This document shows, piece after piece, positions 1-14,663 of a stretch of DNA of 64,000 nucleotides. The translations under genes were made by a program, and so were the position numbers. Numbering within the stretch: the stretch's first letter is position 1; each line of letters opens with the position of its first letter. The notes under the pieces are model-generated. The model was not told the origin of the DNA. It saw nothing but the letters and a program-made list of their open reading frames with translations, and ran no database searches. This DNA comes from Rhea pennata (lineage: Eukaryota > Chordata > Aves > Rheiformes > Rheidae). The stretch spans positions 16,010,666 to 16,074,665 of the forward strand of contig NC_084663.1 of the NCBI RefSeq assembly GCF_028389875.1, in the 5' to 3' direction.

Positions 1-81
1 CATATCGCTGACAGAGGCACTTTCCAGTCACAGGATCACAGCTGGAGAAAGGCAAACTGCCAGAGGGATCACAGTTGCAGG
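1..81 (-). CDS. LAMB4: LAMB4 exon: EGF-like repeat 4, cut by window edge (residues 454-480)
   Basis: The part inside the window encodes [19 protein letters not shown] and then KCLCQRY, the start of LE repeat 4. The acceptor is CTTTGCAG. The exon and about three quarters of the protein continue to the left of the window. Confidence 0.95.
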
Positions 82-3000
82 CTGCAAAGGAAGAAACGCG
101 CGGTTACTTCTGTGGGCGCCGCTGAGAGCAGCAGAGCTGGCATTTGCTTTAGATGTGGCATTGGAGTGACAGGCAGTCCCGATCCTTCAGATAAATAATC
201 TACAGATTGACATCCCTTGACATCCCACAGCAACCCGATTGTTTGGGGGGGATGGACCTTCTCCTTGGTGGGAATCTCCTGGAGGGGAGCAGGGAATGAT
301 TGGCAGAAGTCTGGTGCAGTGATGTTCTGTGCATCCCTGCATGCTGATCCTCACATTTTGTTCACAAATTCAGGGTGAACACAAATTCTCCTGAGCAGGA
401 GAAGGTGTGTTGTTCAGTGAATCTCATGTCTGGCTGCAAGTTCTCAAGACAAGCAGTCAGTAGCTTTCTCATTCCCCTGTCACTTCAGTACTATGCATGA
501 AGAGCCCCAAAACACTGCCTAAAAATCTAGAAACCAAGCAGAAGGGGAAAAATATATCATGGTATTATTAAGTAGAAGGAGCATTCATACTAAAGGTTTG
601 TTTCAGGCCAGATGGATTTCTCTCCATTTTATATTAGTTATTTTTTGAGCATGGAACCTAAAATGAGTGGAATATGTGGATTTGGATGGTATTTCCATTT
701 CCCTCTTCCTAAGAAGTACATTTGCTTCCTGATGAATGGCTTCCAGATGCATTCAAAAGAACAGTTCAGACCACAACTTCCCAGAAAGAGCCATATGTAT
801 TTTCTGTAGACGCTAGTCTTAGTTGCTGGGAACCTTAAGGAGCAGCAAGTAGAACATTACAGCACTGGCTCTATCACCCAAAGTGCAAAGAATGGTGTCA
901 GGAAATGTTTACATCAAGTTATATCCTGTGCCTACCCTGTGTAGTTTGTGACACCTTTGCTGAGAAGTAAGCACTGAGAAGTGAAATCTGGGTAAATGAG
1001 CCGGCCTCGGTCTCCCCACCACTGCAGCTAGATCGTTTCTGAGGCTGGGGCTGGGCCACTGACACTGCACTGAGCTGTGTAGAGTCCAGATATCCTCAGA
1101 GTGATTCCTGACATTGTTTCCATGGCTATCAAATCATCCTTATGCTGATTTTGATTATAAAATAACATTCATGTGTCTTAATCTCCCTTTTCAATGAAAT
1201 TACCTATTTAACAATCCTTCTATTAATAACATTCTTATCTTTTATAATATACCATGTGTTCTGCAAGTTATTTTGTATCTTTTCAGTGCTGATAATCTTT
1301 GCCTTCCTCAGGAATTTATTGCACCTGACATTAAATTACAGTAGGCAACTGGGCATTTTGTAAAGCAAGTAGTATCTACGCGTTAGTGTGTGCTTCTATG
1401 GGTTCTATTACCTTAATAGTTTAAAAATGCTTTGGAAAGAAGAATAAAAGAGTTGGTTTACATACGCTGGCAGCCTAGAGGGTTGTTGCCCCTCAGGCCA
1501 TAGTAGTTTGGCCTGCACTTGTCACAGTGGACTCCCTCCACGTTCTCCTTGCAAGGGCATCGACCAGCAGTAGTTCCCAGAGCAGGGTCTGTGTGGCTCT
1601 CACACAGGCCATCATGCAACGTGCCTTCTGGGTCACAGTCACAGGCTACACAGGCAGTCAAGGAGACATAAGAAACCCATATTTAGATATAAGCTTGAAA
1701 TAGCTGTAAGGTTGCAGAGGGATACCACACATGAGCCACCTCCACAAAGCTAGTCTGAGTTGTCCACGGCTGAATTATTTCCCCAAATCATTGGATTAAA
1801 TAGGAGACACTAGTTTTATTAAGCATTCCATTTTCCCTAAGGTAATAATCATTTCTCAGAGCAGAGCTAATATCTACCATACCTCTCCCTCTGGTAATCT
1901 TCCCCTCTGCTCCTTAAAGGCTTTTCACTCAAAATGGCCAATCAATTATTACAACTAAATTATACTCCAAGCATTTTTCCCATGCTATATTAATACTGAA
2001 TTTTGCCCATCTTTCAGAAGAAGGGTTTGCATGCCTGAAAGTTTATTTTTCCCATATATGGCACTTGCTCTAGCAAAAAATACTACTCGTCCCATCAATT
2101 ATCACCTCTTTTATAATCCATGACTATCACAGAAGCAACAACACTATTGCTATGCATGTTTATATTGAAGTTGTTTAAGAAAGATGACATCTCTGCTGGA
2201 TTTCTAAGCTCAGTTGAGCAATGAGTTGAAAGTATGCAGCTCCTTTCATAATGTTTGTTTAAGGATGCTGTTATACAGTTACTGTGTAACATAGTCTGGA
2301 TGTAATAGGTTTGTTAACATTTTTACAACTGTATTAACATTTAAGCATAGCAATGCAATGGGGTTCAGAGGGTAGCAAAGAAAACTGGAGCCACCCCTTT
2401 CTGAGCCATTCTTAAAGACACTAAAAAAGGGAATCTTACGCAGGCACGCGTGAGGGTCTGAGATGACTTTGAGTGGATCTTGGTAAAAGAAGAGTTTGCA
2501 CTGATCACAGTGTTGCCCCATGGTATTGTGTTGACAGTCTTCACAAACACCACCGCTGTCACCACCATTGGCCTGGTACACTGCCATGTCAAAGTGGCAT
2601 CTGTCAGAATGGCCATTGCATTTACACTCTGAAACCAAAAATACTCAGTGAGATATTTTGCACTACACTTCTTTCTATGATCTTGCCACCATTATTGTCT
2701 ACCATTAATACAGAGCTACTTGTTACTAGTATGATATTTAGTGCCCCAGGAATGCCAGCAAGATTATTGCCTTCTAGACCAAGTGCTTTACAGCTGTGGG
2801 ATCACCAAGATTTTCCAGCAAACTCAGTGTCCAGATTCTGCAATGATGCTAGCATTTACATTCAGCAAATTTAGTAGCTTTGGTGCTGTCAACAAGTTTT
2901 ATCTGATTTATATGCTCTAGGGTAGCATAATAGTGGCAAGATTAGGGGCTAATTGAAAACAAAATGAAGCATATGACTGTGGAGAATCTTTACAGAGAAG

Positions 3001-6000
3001 GAGGAACAAGAACAAAGTGAAGAGAACTAATTCTCTTGGCTGTAAAAGTTAGCAATCTGCACAGGAGGTAGTTCTGAGTCATTTTAAAGCTGACTTGGGT
3101 ACATATGCGTGCTTTAAAGCATAAACCAAGCAGTTAAATAAGCCAGCAGTGTGAACATAACAGAAGGCTCCAGGTATTTCACTTGGGGCTGATGTTAGCA
3201 TGAGTGGCACCATTTCACCCTCTGTTAATCCTAGCTGCCAGACCATGCAAGAAACTCTGGGAATGTCCAATCCTGCCTCAAGGAGAAGAACCTTCTGCCT
3301 GGCTTGGTCTCCATTTCCTCACCCACAGAGGACAGCAGCATCCACCCATAAAACACCTCAGCACCACCCTTGGTTAGAGGAAGAGGAGTCAGGGCTGCTG
3401 CTCTTCGCTCTTCCTCTTTCTCTTCTCCTCTAGCAGAAAACGGCATCTTGGTGACACCATCTCTGGGGAGGGGAGAAGAAGGCCCTGCCAACATCTGCAC
3501 CCAGGAGGGGACATTTATCACACTGTGCCAACAGCCTGTGTTATACTAAATTGGTGCAGTTTGATCTCAGCAGTGCATTGCAGTCAGGAAGCTCCTGGAG
3601 TGGAGCCAAAACTGCCTGACTTACTCTAAATTAGTGGGAGCTGGCAACATCGCACTTGGCAAATGCATCCAAATACACATATTTTCTGGATCAGGTGTAG
3701 GTCAAAAACAGACCTCCTTTTCCAATAAAAAGGCTCTGTCTGAAATCTACGATTTTGTACTTTTGCAGCTCTGATACCACATACGTATCAATGATGATTC
3801 ATTATTCTGCACTAAATTTTGGTTCACATAACTTACTTGCTGACAAAAAAGAGCAGTAAGATAAACTTTTCTATCACATATTCCTGCATAGGGAATTGGA
3901 GACTTATGACAAAACCCAAACTTGAAAAAATGTCCACACTGACAAATGTGGCTGATAGTAGTGAACACCGTCTCATCAAAGAAAGAGCTCACTGAATATT
4001 TGTTATAGACTCTGATATATTATTTTTGTAGTCCTACATTATTCATACTGTGGAAATAAATAATTCAGCCTTGTCTTTCATTTACAAGAAAGACCTCATG
4101 CTAACCAACGAATGATCCTTTTAGCATTAGCTATCTTTTCCTGTTTTTATCATCTTTTTATGAAAAATAAGAATGGGAAACAGCTCTTTTTCTTGTAGGG
4201 CAACTTGGCACACATGGACACATGAATCCCTCTATGTTTCTAGACAGGGACATAGAAAAGCTTCCCTTCCAGAAACTTGGCCATCCCATTAGGCATTGCA
4301 CTGGGATTGTAACCCCCTCCCCTTTGTACTGAGAAGGGAGAGCGTGTGTTGCCCTTACGTTTGCAAGCATTAGCTTGGGCCCCTTCAGCTGGCCTCCAGG
4401 GAGCATCATTGTAGAAATCTTTACATCTTTCACAGGACACGCCAGCCGTGTTATGGTGGCAGATGCATCTCCCATGGACCTGCAAAGGCCGGGAAGGGAA
4501 AACAGAGGAGAGTTTCTTTAGTTTTATGGAATTTGAAGGAGAAAATAAAAAAGTATCCTTCTCTCTCCCAAATGAAACAGACAGATGTGGATCAAAATGA
4601 TGTTTTCTTCCTCCACACGTAGAACTTCTGCTATGACAGAATCAGATTTTGCTGGTCTTGCATCTTAGAACAAAATTTTTTTAGTATGTCTGCAAGAATA
4701 TTCTGTTCCTGATGGCTTTATTCTCCATTAAGTAACAGATTTTAAATGGTTAATCTTTCTCTACTGATGCAAATTTCAACACTACAAAATGGACACTAGC
4801 CTCCAGCTGGACTCCTAAATCAAATTATGGCATTCCAGGGACTGCACCCGCATTCATAAAATGGTTATAAGCCCTCCCGTATTTCCTGAACTATGTTAAA
4901 ATGATCATGTGTCAAAACACTCAAGTAATATTCTGCCTGTGGTATGCCAGCAAAATCAGGGAAATCCAAAGCTCTTTGGCTCCCTCAACCGACAAAATTT
5001 TTAGTTTCTCTGTCTCTCTCCCCACATGTCTCTATATTAACATATGTATCTTCCAGGGGGAAAAAAATACTTGTTCCCACAAGGAAGAAACTCATGATCA
5101 CGTTGCTGATTTTTTTAATAAGCTATTTTTCACAAGCTAGCTTTGCATTGCCAGATTTACTTTGTGCTGACGTCTCCCTTTACTGCTGCAGATCCAGCTG
5201 CAGCGAAGGAATGTGCCCAACGAGTAGCCATTCAAGCCTGCGCATAGCACCAGCTACTTACTGCATTATATTTGCACCATTACAGCTCTGGTATTTTGAT
5301 GCTATCATCAACACATCTCCTCTCAGTTACTTTAGAAACACCACACTCATGCCAACAAAGGGACAAATTCTGAGCAATCTGTCCTAGAGTTTAAAGGATG
5401 AAGCTGTATTGAAACATTTTACAATGTCAAGTTGTATATGATCAATCCAAGGACCACCAGAGACCTCCCTTCTGCTCCCCACCACCACCTCTTCCTCCGA
5501 AATACCAGCAAGGGCCTGTCCTTGTTGGAGAGGACTTTGATGACGCACCATTCCAGACTGATGGGAAACATCTCCCCACAGGCTCTCTATAGGATCACAC
5601 TGGCTGGCGTGACCATTGCAAAAGCAGCTGCCACGCACGACCATTTCATAGACAGCGTAGTAATACTTCTCAAGGGGATCATTGTGCCTTCTTCCAAGCA
5701 GAGCATCCCCAAGGGTGTGGAGTTTAGTAAAATTTATCCTTAGGTTTGTCATAGTAATGAGCTCTGAAAGAAGAGAAAAGAAATTGAGAGCCCAAACTAC
5801 TCTAAATTCTGTATGCTTGAAAATAAACAGAGTCAAATTTTCTTGGCTAAATCATTCAGAAATTCAGAAATTACAGTCTGATACTGGTCCAGCTCCTCAA
5901 GATCAGTAACCCACAGGGTGCCAGAGAATAGACCCCGCTGGTGGCATACAGGTGTTTAAGCGTTAGCATCCTCCCTGGCATGTTTCTGGCTTGGACCAAA

Positions 6001-9000
6001 CTGCATTTTGCCAGCACCTGGGTGGGTTCATGTATGGCTCTGGGATTGTCCTAAAAGGCAGTATGGATTAGGCCACCCTGATGCCAGGAAGATTAATAAT
6101 TTATTTCTATGGCTGTGAGCTGTGCCATTTGCCCTCAAGACCAAAGAATAAGACTGGCTTATTTTATTCACTAACACAGATGTCTACTTAAGATCTTTAT
6201 ATACCTAACTTGTAGCATTACTGATTTACATCGCTGAGCATTTGACCCTTTCAGTACACAAAACAAGCAACATCAGCAAAACATCTCTGGAGAAAACCCA
6301 GCCTGTTCATACCTTGGATATATGGCACATACGGATTTTCTATTTCAAAGCTGGGATCCAAAGCTTTTAAGACAACCTGAAAAAAAATTTAATATATCTC
6401 TAAAAATCACACAATATTTTATGAATTTGACTTTATTAATATTATTAATATATTACTATAATAATAAAAACATCATTAATTAATATTTGTTAATCTGTCA
6501 CTTGAGACCCACTCATTACTGATGCCACTTTACTGATCCCATAGAAAGAAAAACAGGGCTGTGGCCTTCATCCAGCAAGTGCTCTCACCCTGTCCAGTAT
6601 GGCTTCGAAGTGAGGCAAAAAAGACCCTTTGATGGAGTGATGTGTCAGGAAAAGCCTGATGCAGAGAGCAGGGCCAGCTGGCTCCCACCAAAGGGATCAA
6701 GGACAAACCCTTGCCATAGCAGCAGAAGTTGATGGGGAGCCAAGATTTCTTGTAAGGGGGGACTTTTGCATGAGTTTGGAATCCAAGAAAAAACACTAGA
6801 AGGTTTTGTACAAGTTGTTTTACAAGTTTGTTTGGATGTGAAACTGCAGGTTAAATGCATTGGTTTTCTTTCCCTCTTACTCAGTTAGTAAAGTCAATAA
6901 CAATTCATGTCTCAAAACATCTAAGTGGATCTAACAGACACAGAACAGAGCCCCTCAGCTACAGAAGAATATCCATGTATGGTCTGAATTCATAGAGCAC
7001 AGATATCTGGCAATACCTCGCCTTCAGTGGAGGGCTCGATGTCAGAATATCTTGAATCACAGATGATGTCTCCCACAGCTTTTGCTGGACCAGAAGAGAT
7101 GTTGGGAAAAGAAGCTGCACAGTCTTGGGCAAAATACCTAAATGCTTTCCAGGTCCGACCAAAATCTGTGGAGCGCTCAACCAGCATCGCTGCAGGCCGA
7201 AATGTCTATAAGAAACATTATTTTAAGAAGTCCTTAACCCAGCATTGATACCAAATCTCAGAGGCTGTTGTACTGACATTGCTGCGTGGGGGATACCACA
7301 GCTGAGAATTAAAATTCTGTGTTTCGATGCTCGTAGGTGCATCAGGAAGTTACTGTGCTGTTTCCACGAGTCTCTGAAATAGGCCATCTCAAGCACATAA
7401 AAAGCAGGATTCCCCAGTTGAGCCCTCTCAGCAAAAGGGAATGGCTATGTTCCTCATAAATATAAGCTCAGTTTTCAGTAAGGAAGTTTATCACAACAAA
7501 ATAGGGATTTTGTAGTGAAAAACTTGTAACCATCCAGATCATAATAGATATGCAGGAGAAAACAGAATTATATTTGAACGAGTATCCTCAATTCTGCCTT
7601 TTCCTAAATTTTGAGAATTTAATTTTGCAATTTATTTTTTTTTACAATTCTAATTTTCAGATGTGTAGAAAATAAGATCAGAAGGCACATGAAGAGGAAA
7701 CTATTCAACCTATCTAACTCCCCCAAGGCAGGATCATCTATAACTTAACCATTCTTGACAGGTGTTTATCTAACCTGTTCTTACAAACCTCTAAAGAGAG
7801 AGACTCCACAGCCTCTCTAAGCAATCTATTCCAGTGATTAAATAATTAGTGTATAAAATTAAATGAAAGCTCAGGTTACATATGTGCATATAACATTACC
7901 TTAAAAGTCAGGATGAGGTGGCTGAACTGGAATACAGTTTCTAGGTCCAATCTAATGCTGACATGGTCAATGCCTGAAAAGACAGTGAAAATGTAATGAA
8001 GAGCATATTGGAGAAGTTGCTGAGACAGCTTTTCAGTGGGGCATGTAATGATGCCTTTTTCCCTCCAGCAGCAGGAACCTTTAGGGATTCCTGCGAGCAC
8101 AAAACCGGCATCTGGCTGGACCCCGCTCTCCCACTCCCCCTCTCCAGGGCAATGAGACACTCTGCGTGTGTCCTAGTGGGACCCTGCAATGCTGCGTGTC
8201 ACTGAGGTTGCACAGGATGTTTCAAGGTCTGGTTCATGTCATTCAGACCGCAACAGATGGTGACGGTAAGGTTCTGGGTTTGTGCCTTCCTGTATCCAGT
8301 TAGATATTTTTTTAATTGCATCCGAAGTGTTTCCTCATTTTTAAGAACGATGCTAATAAAAAGTGGGTTTTCTTCCTGTTAAACAGATCTGTTAAACATA
8401 TCTACACTGCCAAATCTAGACTTGAAATTTGTCTTGAGCAGGGCCATTGCATCAGGCATTTTCCAAAATTGTAACAACTATGGAAAAAACCCCCACAATT
8501 CACACATTTTCTGTAGAGTATCAGGTGATATCCCCAGTGTTTACATCTGCGTTCACCACACCAGAGCTCCTGCTGACACAGCTATTTTGTGAGACCTCAT
8601 CCCAGCGGAAAGCTAAAAGAGCAAGACAGGGCCCTCTTACAGCTGGCCCACAGCTTTATTGACAGTGTCACCACTGGTGACAGTTCTTTGATGTAACCCC
8701 CTGAAAAAACAAGGCTTATGAATTTCTAGTTGGATATCTAATTAAATAATCAGTGTATAAAAATACAAATCATCTTAGTTTTTCTATGTCTTAATTTCCC
8801 ACTAGTAAAATATTTTCACATATTCATGATATGTAAAATAAGGATAGAGTAAAACACCATTCCTCCTCACTTCCCTTCATAAAGAAGATGTAAAGATATA
8901 TAAACCGATATTGGTGAAGAACCAATTTAGGAAAAGGAAATTTATGACAAAATTAGCACATAAGGATAGTCAGGCTTTATGTAAGCATTTCCTGAAGTGT

Positions 9001-12000
9001 CAGTGTTTGACACTATAGGCTTTAATAGACATCTGCGTTTTACAGACACTTGTCACTATGCATCTGTAGGCATAGATACCTTTTGTCAAAAATCACATTT
9101 CATTGAAAAGAAGATACTTCATGAAAAAAAACATGCCTACTGGCATAGATCCTCTGTTCAGCTGTTGGAGGTATTGCACTTAAAATTTTTCTGTACATAA
9201 ATAGAATTTCTGAATTCCTCTACTAATACAAAAGAACAGGTTTAAATCACTCTAAATATCTATTCCATCTACAGAATCAAAGAAGATGGGCAGTTTTGTC
9301 TCATCTTTTTATGAAGGGATAGTAGTGAATAAAGATTATATAAGTGAATCAAACCAGAAGCAGTAACATCTTTTTTTCAAAGAAACTTACCATTTTCTGA
9401 CTGCCACCACTTTTTTTTCCTATCAGGCTCAAAAGTTGTGATAACATTTTCAATCATGTGGCTGTTGTGCTGTGTGTAGGAATTGTACGGGTGTCTGGAA
9501 TCACAAAGAAAGCACTTCTGTTCAGCCTAGAAAACAAAATAAGCAGGATAAAAGATGAATTTGGTCTGTTCTCGGAAGATCTGGTAGATATACACATACG
9601 TATTTGATTGCAAGATTGGAACCTGTCGTGTTGCTTATAGTGCCTCTGCTTTTAATCACTCAGGTTTTTATATATATAAGGACATCTCTGACTGAGTTCA
9701 ACAAATTCATTATGTGCGCAAAGAACACACGCATACAATAAGGGCTGGCATGACAGGACCTTGGCTTGCCTCAGGCACCACACAAAAACCACGCGTTTTC
9801 CGCTGCGAAGACGGAATCTTAGTAAGAACAAAGAAATGATATTACCGAGGTGCTGATTCTGGTTCGAGCCGTCAGAAGGTTTCTTTTGAAACAGTTTCTC
9901 AGGAAAAAAATATTTTTCAAAAGTTAAGTTTTTATTCACGTCTTCTAAAGCTGCAGAAACTTTTAGTCAGAGAATGGAAGGAAATAGCAGAGTGGGTATG
10001 AGGGATGAATTGCTCTTTCAAGATTCGAGGAAGCCCTGGAAAGGAACATTTACTAAATCATGTATACATTTTTTTTCACTCTCTCTTTTGCACATTCTCC
10101 TTATCTGTGTCACCATGGTGCCTCAGAGACCTGGCTGGGAGCACCAAGCAGACCACAGCATAAATGGAAGAAAAAGCTAGATGTAGATATAATGCAAGTA
10201 GGTGATCTTGCCTGACACCATCACTCCAGCCACTGCCAATGCCTCTTGTAGGCATGGTGGAATGGGAGATGCTTAAAAGTGAAGCTTACTTTTAAGTTAG
10301 GTTGCTCTGTGGACATTAGCAGTGTGATGGGGTTTGTTTGAAAATGTATCAGGCAGATGATGAAGGTGGCATGATTAGCCAATATCCCAACAGGGCTTTG
10401 AAAGCGAAGGCCTGTAGTCCATGTTTGAGGTGATAAGGAAGGAGGAATGACTGGAAGATGTAAGGAGAGGTGACAAGGTTAAAATGCCAGGCTGGAAAAT
10501 CATCCAGGCTCAGACACTGAGAACGAGTACAAATGGAGTGTGATTGCCCCCGACAGTGCCCCGGGGAAGCCAAATGCTGCAACTGGGAAGGCAGATGTGT
10601 GGACATGAACAGCTGCCACTCCTACAGGCTACACAGAGAGATCTACAAGTTGTGGGCACAGTCTGGCTGTGAGGACCTGTGGAGAAGCAGAAGCCAAAGG
10701 TGATGCCCAAGTTCTGGCAGGTACCATGGCAATACGATTAAATACGACTAAAACGATTAAAAGAAAAAATCTCAGAGCAGAACAGTAAGAATCTTGTTTT
10801 GGCTATAGCCAACAAGAAAGAACATCCAGATGAGGTATCTGATCTCTTTACAGATAAAGAGATGTCAGAGAAACAGGTTAAAATGCTAGTTTGCACAAGA
10901 CCCTCAAGATAGCAGAACCTCTCAAAAAGCCAACAGCGAGAGGAGCTTCACTAATGAATGCACCTGCTACAAAATCATTAGAAAAACATAATAGCTAGCA
11001 TATTGCAAATTTTTCCTAAAACTTTAATCCTCAGCACTTTTTTGTGCAGTAAACATGCCATTCTGCTAGGAGTAATAATTTATTATGCTTCCTGTCCTGA
11101 TATACCCAGCACTACTGCAGCCTGCAAGTGCACTGAAGGGATAAGGGGCAGGAGGAGACTGCCAGAGGAGCTGAGAGGAGACAAGACCTCAGGAAGAAGA
11201 GGGTACAACACACTACCCTAAAAGGCCAGTGAAGGAGGCAGCACAGATTCAGTGCATTTGGCTGCGAGGTTGTTAGTGATTCTGCTGAAATCAGAAAGCA
11301 GAAGTCAGTGGCAAAGGCTGGAGAGGAGCCAGTCTAGGATGGGACCAGCATGCGTCATGCCCAAGATGTACAGAGAAATACCAGGAATGGTTTGGCACAT
11401 CTTTAAATTCTGAAATCACCTGGGAATCATTCATGTTTAAATAAATAAACAGATGCAGATTCACAAGTGTGTTATATTTCATGTTTTAAATATTACAATA
11501 AATATATATTCAGCTTTTCTACAGTGTACTTGACTCATGGATGTGATGAATGTATCAGTTTGTAAGATGAGTCAGAAATACAAAAAAATATCCAGGCACC
11601 TGATTTTATAAAGCTCTAGTAAGGAGAGCTCAAATTACCTAAGCGTTTGGCAGGACTGTGCACACCCACTCTCAGGTTTATATAGACACATACAATATGA
11701 CACTCATTCAATTTATGTTTCAGGTTGCACAGTAAAAAACTTTTTGCGCCCCAAATGACAAGCTTATACATGTCCATGCAATGCAAATCTGCCGGATTCT
11801 ATTCCTCTCTGATGTGTGCAGCTTTATACTCTCTTCAATATTGAGTTTTCTTTGTCTTCCTTTCAGAACATATGTAAGTAATTAATCCAAACATAGGGCT
11901 AAAATCCACCGAATGTGTTTAGAAACAAATGGACACGTTATTCTAAATAAGAGGGAAAATAATTACGGTGTTTCTTCTCAAACACAGAGAAGCTGAACTC

Positions 12001-14626
12001 TTGATTTTTCAACCTGAATTTTCAACAAAACTTCCTAACCAAGTCCTGATTTTTGGCAGCTCGCCATGTTCGCTAACGCATATTTTCACAAGTATTGTTT
12101 GCTCTTGTCACAATGCCTGACATGGAATTTTAGGGGAAAGAACTTGACTTTGTAAGATGCCAAGCCTCCTGGCCTCCCTCTAGGAAAGCACTCAAGAATG
12201 TGCTGGGGAGAAAAAGAGTTGGTTTCAGTGGGACTTTCTAAATAGACTGTAAGTTACACACACACGTATACAGGGAGCTAGTGTAGCACATCAAACTGCC
12301 AGAGCATAAATCTCTATAAAGGTTTATGCTAGAGCTCTAAACCTCTAGAGAGCTGTAAAGCAGCAGAAATTGTAACTCTCATCTTCGAGAGAGAGTCACC
12401 AGAGGGGCCAAGCTAACTGAAGCAGCATTAAATCACATGGATTATCTCAGGAGCAGATGTTCATTTTCTCTACTGTATTCACATAGCTCAAAGGATAAGT
12501 ATACGCAAGTAAAAATATTAATTATCTATTACTCTTTCATCTCCTATTACAAAAAAAAAAAAAAGTCAATCATTCAGCTAAGGGTGAGAAACGTGATGTC
12601 CCTGAGATGGCCCCTGTATCCCAAGCAGTGCCTACACCCAGAGCATGGCTTATGAGTAAGTGTTGGAGTCCCATTTATTCAAACAATGTGGGAGGAGAAC
12701 TGCAAAAGCTGAAGAGTGGTTCATAGGCTCTTTGGGAAGAAGAAAGAAGCATTTAAATTTTGCAGAAAAATGTACTTGCCATGAGTAACTCTGTCCAGAG
12801 CTCAGTACCACCTCAGTACTCAGAGCATTAAACTGTAAATGTGTCACAAGAAATTATTTTCAATTGCTTATAAAATAAGCAGTATTTTATTAACTTCCTA
12901 CTCAGCATACAGCTGGTATTTAAGGAAAAAATATTTCTATTTGCATAATTTATTAGCGCAAAACAGCCAAATCCTCCAGGACTTGAGGAAGGGGAATTCC
13001 CCTCTCTCTCTGCTGGTGTTTCCACACGTTGGCTGGACCCGCAGAGCCCTGAGAGGCATCCCCCTCCTTGCTTGGAGGCCAGGGTGTGAGATGGACCTGT
13101 CCAATGGCCAACAAGGCCCATGGGTGCAGCCTGTATGTTTGGGAGCTGGTGCTCCAAACCCAAGCTGCCTGGTCCCCCATTGCCAGTGAGGGAATCATCA
13201 CAGGACTTCTGTGGAGGCCCCAGGGCCACCGCTTATGGAAATATTTCCAGCTTCACTTATCCAGTTTGGAAATGGGAGGGAAGTCACCAGCCTCAAGAGA
13301 GAATGAAGAGGGAAGGGGAGAAGCAGCCACCAGTCCTGTGCAGCATACTGCAAGGTTTTCCCTCTGCCAGAGACAACTTTCTGCTTTTGTCAACATAGGT
13401 CTCATTTTAGATCAAACAACATGAGCAGATGAGGTGTGAATCTCTAGCAAGCTGCCTCAGGTCTCAGCACAATGTGGAAAGTGTTCCCCAGCGGAGGCTG
13501 GGCAAGACAGTGCCTACGCCTCCAGCACCACACTCGTCCTGCCAAAGACTAATAATACTCATGCAAACCGTGGTCCTTATCTTTGAGGCTCTGAGCAGGA
13601 AAATGACTTTCAGAGTAAAGTCCCTGTGCTCATTTGTGTCTCGCTGGTGTTCCTCTCTCTTGAGAAACTACGCGTCACTTTGAAGGCTGTTTGTTGTTTA
13701 CTGTCAAACTCCATCTGTGCTGCAACACGATGTAGACTTCCACCAGGCTTATTTCACACCGTCTGATGATTATTCAAACAACTCCAATAGAAACGTCCTA
13801 GTCTGGGCCATTTCTTTTTATAGATGAGAATATTCTTAGTAAGCAAAGTTTAGTTTATTAGAAAAAGGAGAAGAATAAACCAACCTCGAGATAGCCTACG
13901 ATGCAGTACTTCTGAGGGCCATTCATCCCGCAAGTTGACGAGGCAGTTAGCTGCTTGCTGCGACCCAGGAGGAGGTCTCCAATGGCCGGGTGGCAAGAAC
14001 CAGCATCACAAGCATCCTGTGCATACTGCGGTCTTAACAGCACTGAGCACAAAAGATCAAAGACTCGTATACATTCATATAGTCAGCAGTATTCTCCAGA
14101 GAAAATCAGTTACATTCTAACATCAATGGAAAAATAAATCATCCTTTGTCCTACATTTCTTTTGTCCTTAATAAAATCATTTGGCAGAATTTGAAGAGCT
14201 TCACTAATGAACATATCTGCTACAAAATCATTAGAAAAACATAATAGCTGGCATATTGCAAATTTGTCCTAAGACTTTAATCCTCAGCACTTCTTTGTGC
14301 AGTAAACATGCCATTCTGCTAGGAGTAATAATTTATCATGCTTCCTATCCTGATATACCCAGCGCTACCGCAGCAGAATCATGGGCATTATGATTACCTT
14401 CACAAGCAGAGGCAGATGCTGATCGCATTCTGCTGAGTTCTCCTGAGTTCTTCAAGCTTATTTTGGTATAACTGAGATCAAGATCAGAGTCAAGGCTCCC
14501 TCACATTATATACTGATTTGAAATGAACCTCGTGGTGTGGTTTCAGAATCCTCCATAAAGAACCATGGAACAGACATTAGTAATTAAAGAATATCATTCA
14601 GAATTCAGTGAATAATTGCGAGCTCT

Positions 14627-14663
<37 letters not shown>

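Noticed and set aside
12828-13424. Overlapping 80-133-codon frames on both strands around 13 kb
   Set aside because: They lie within a LAMB4 intron, show no family motif, and the frames on both strands shadow each other.
10943-14373. LTR retrotransposon flanked by 178-bp terminal repeats
   Set aside because: A conserved LAMB4 exon lies between the copies, no retroviral frames were seen, and the units lack TG...CA ends.
14398-14430. Alternative LAMB4 first coding exon ([10 protein letters not shown] ending at a GTAATC donor, in phase)
   Set aside because: The phase fits, but the peptide is not a signal sequence and the donor is weaker. The exon at 15288-15350 matches the expected signal peptide in length and pattern.
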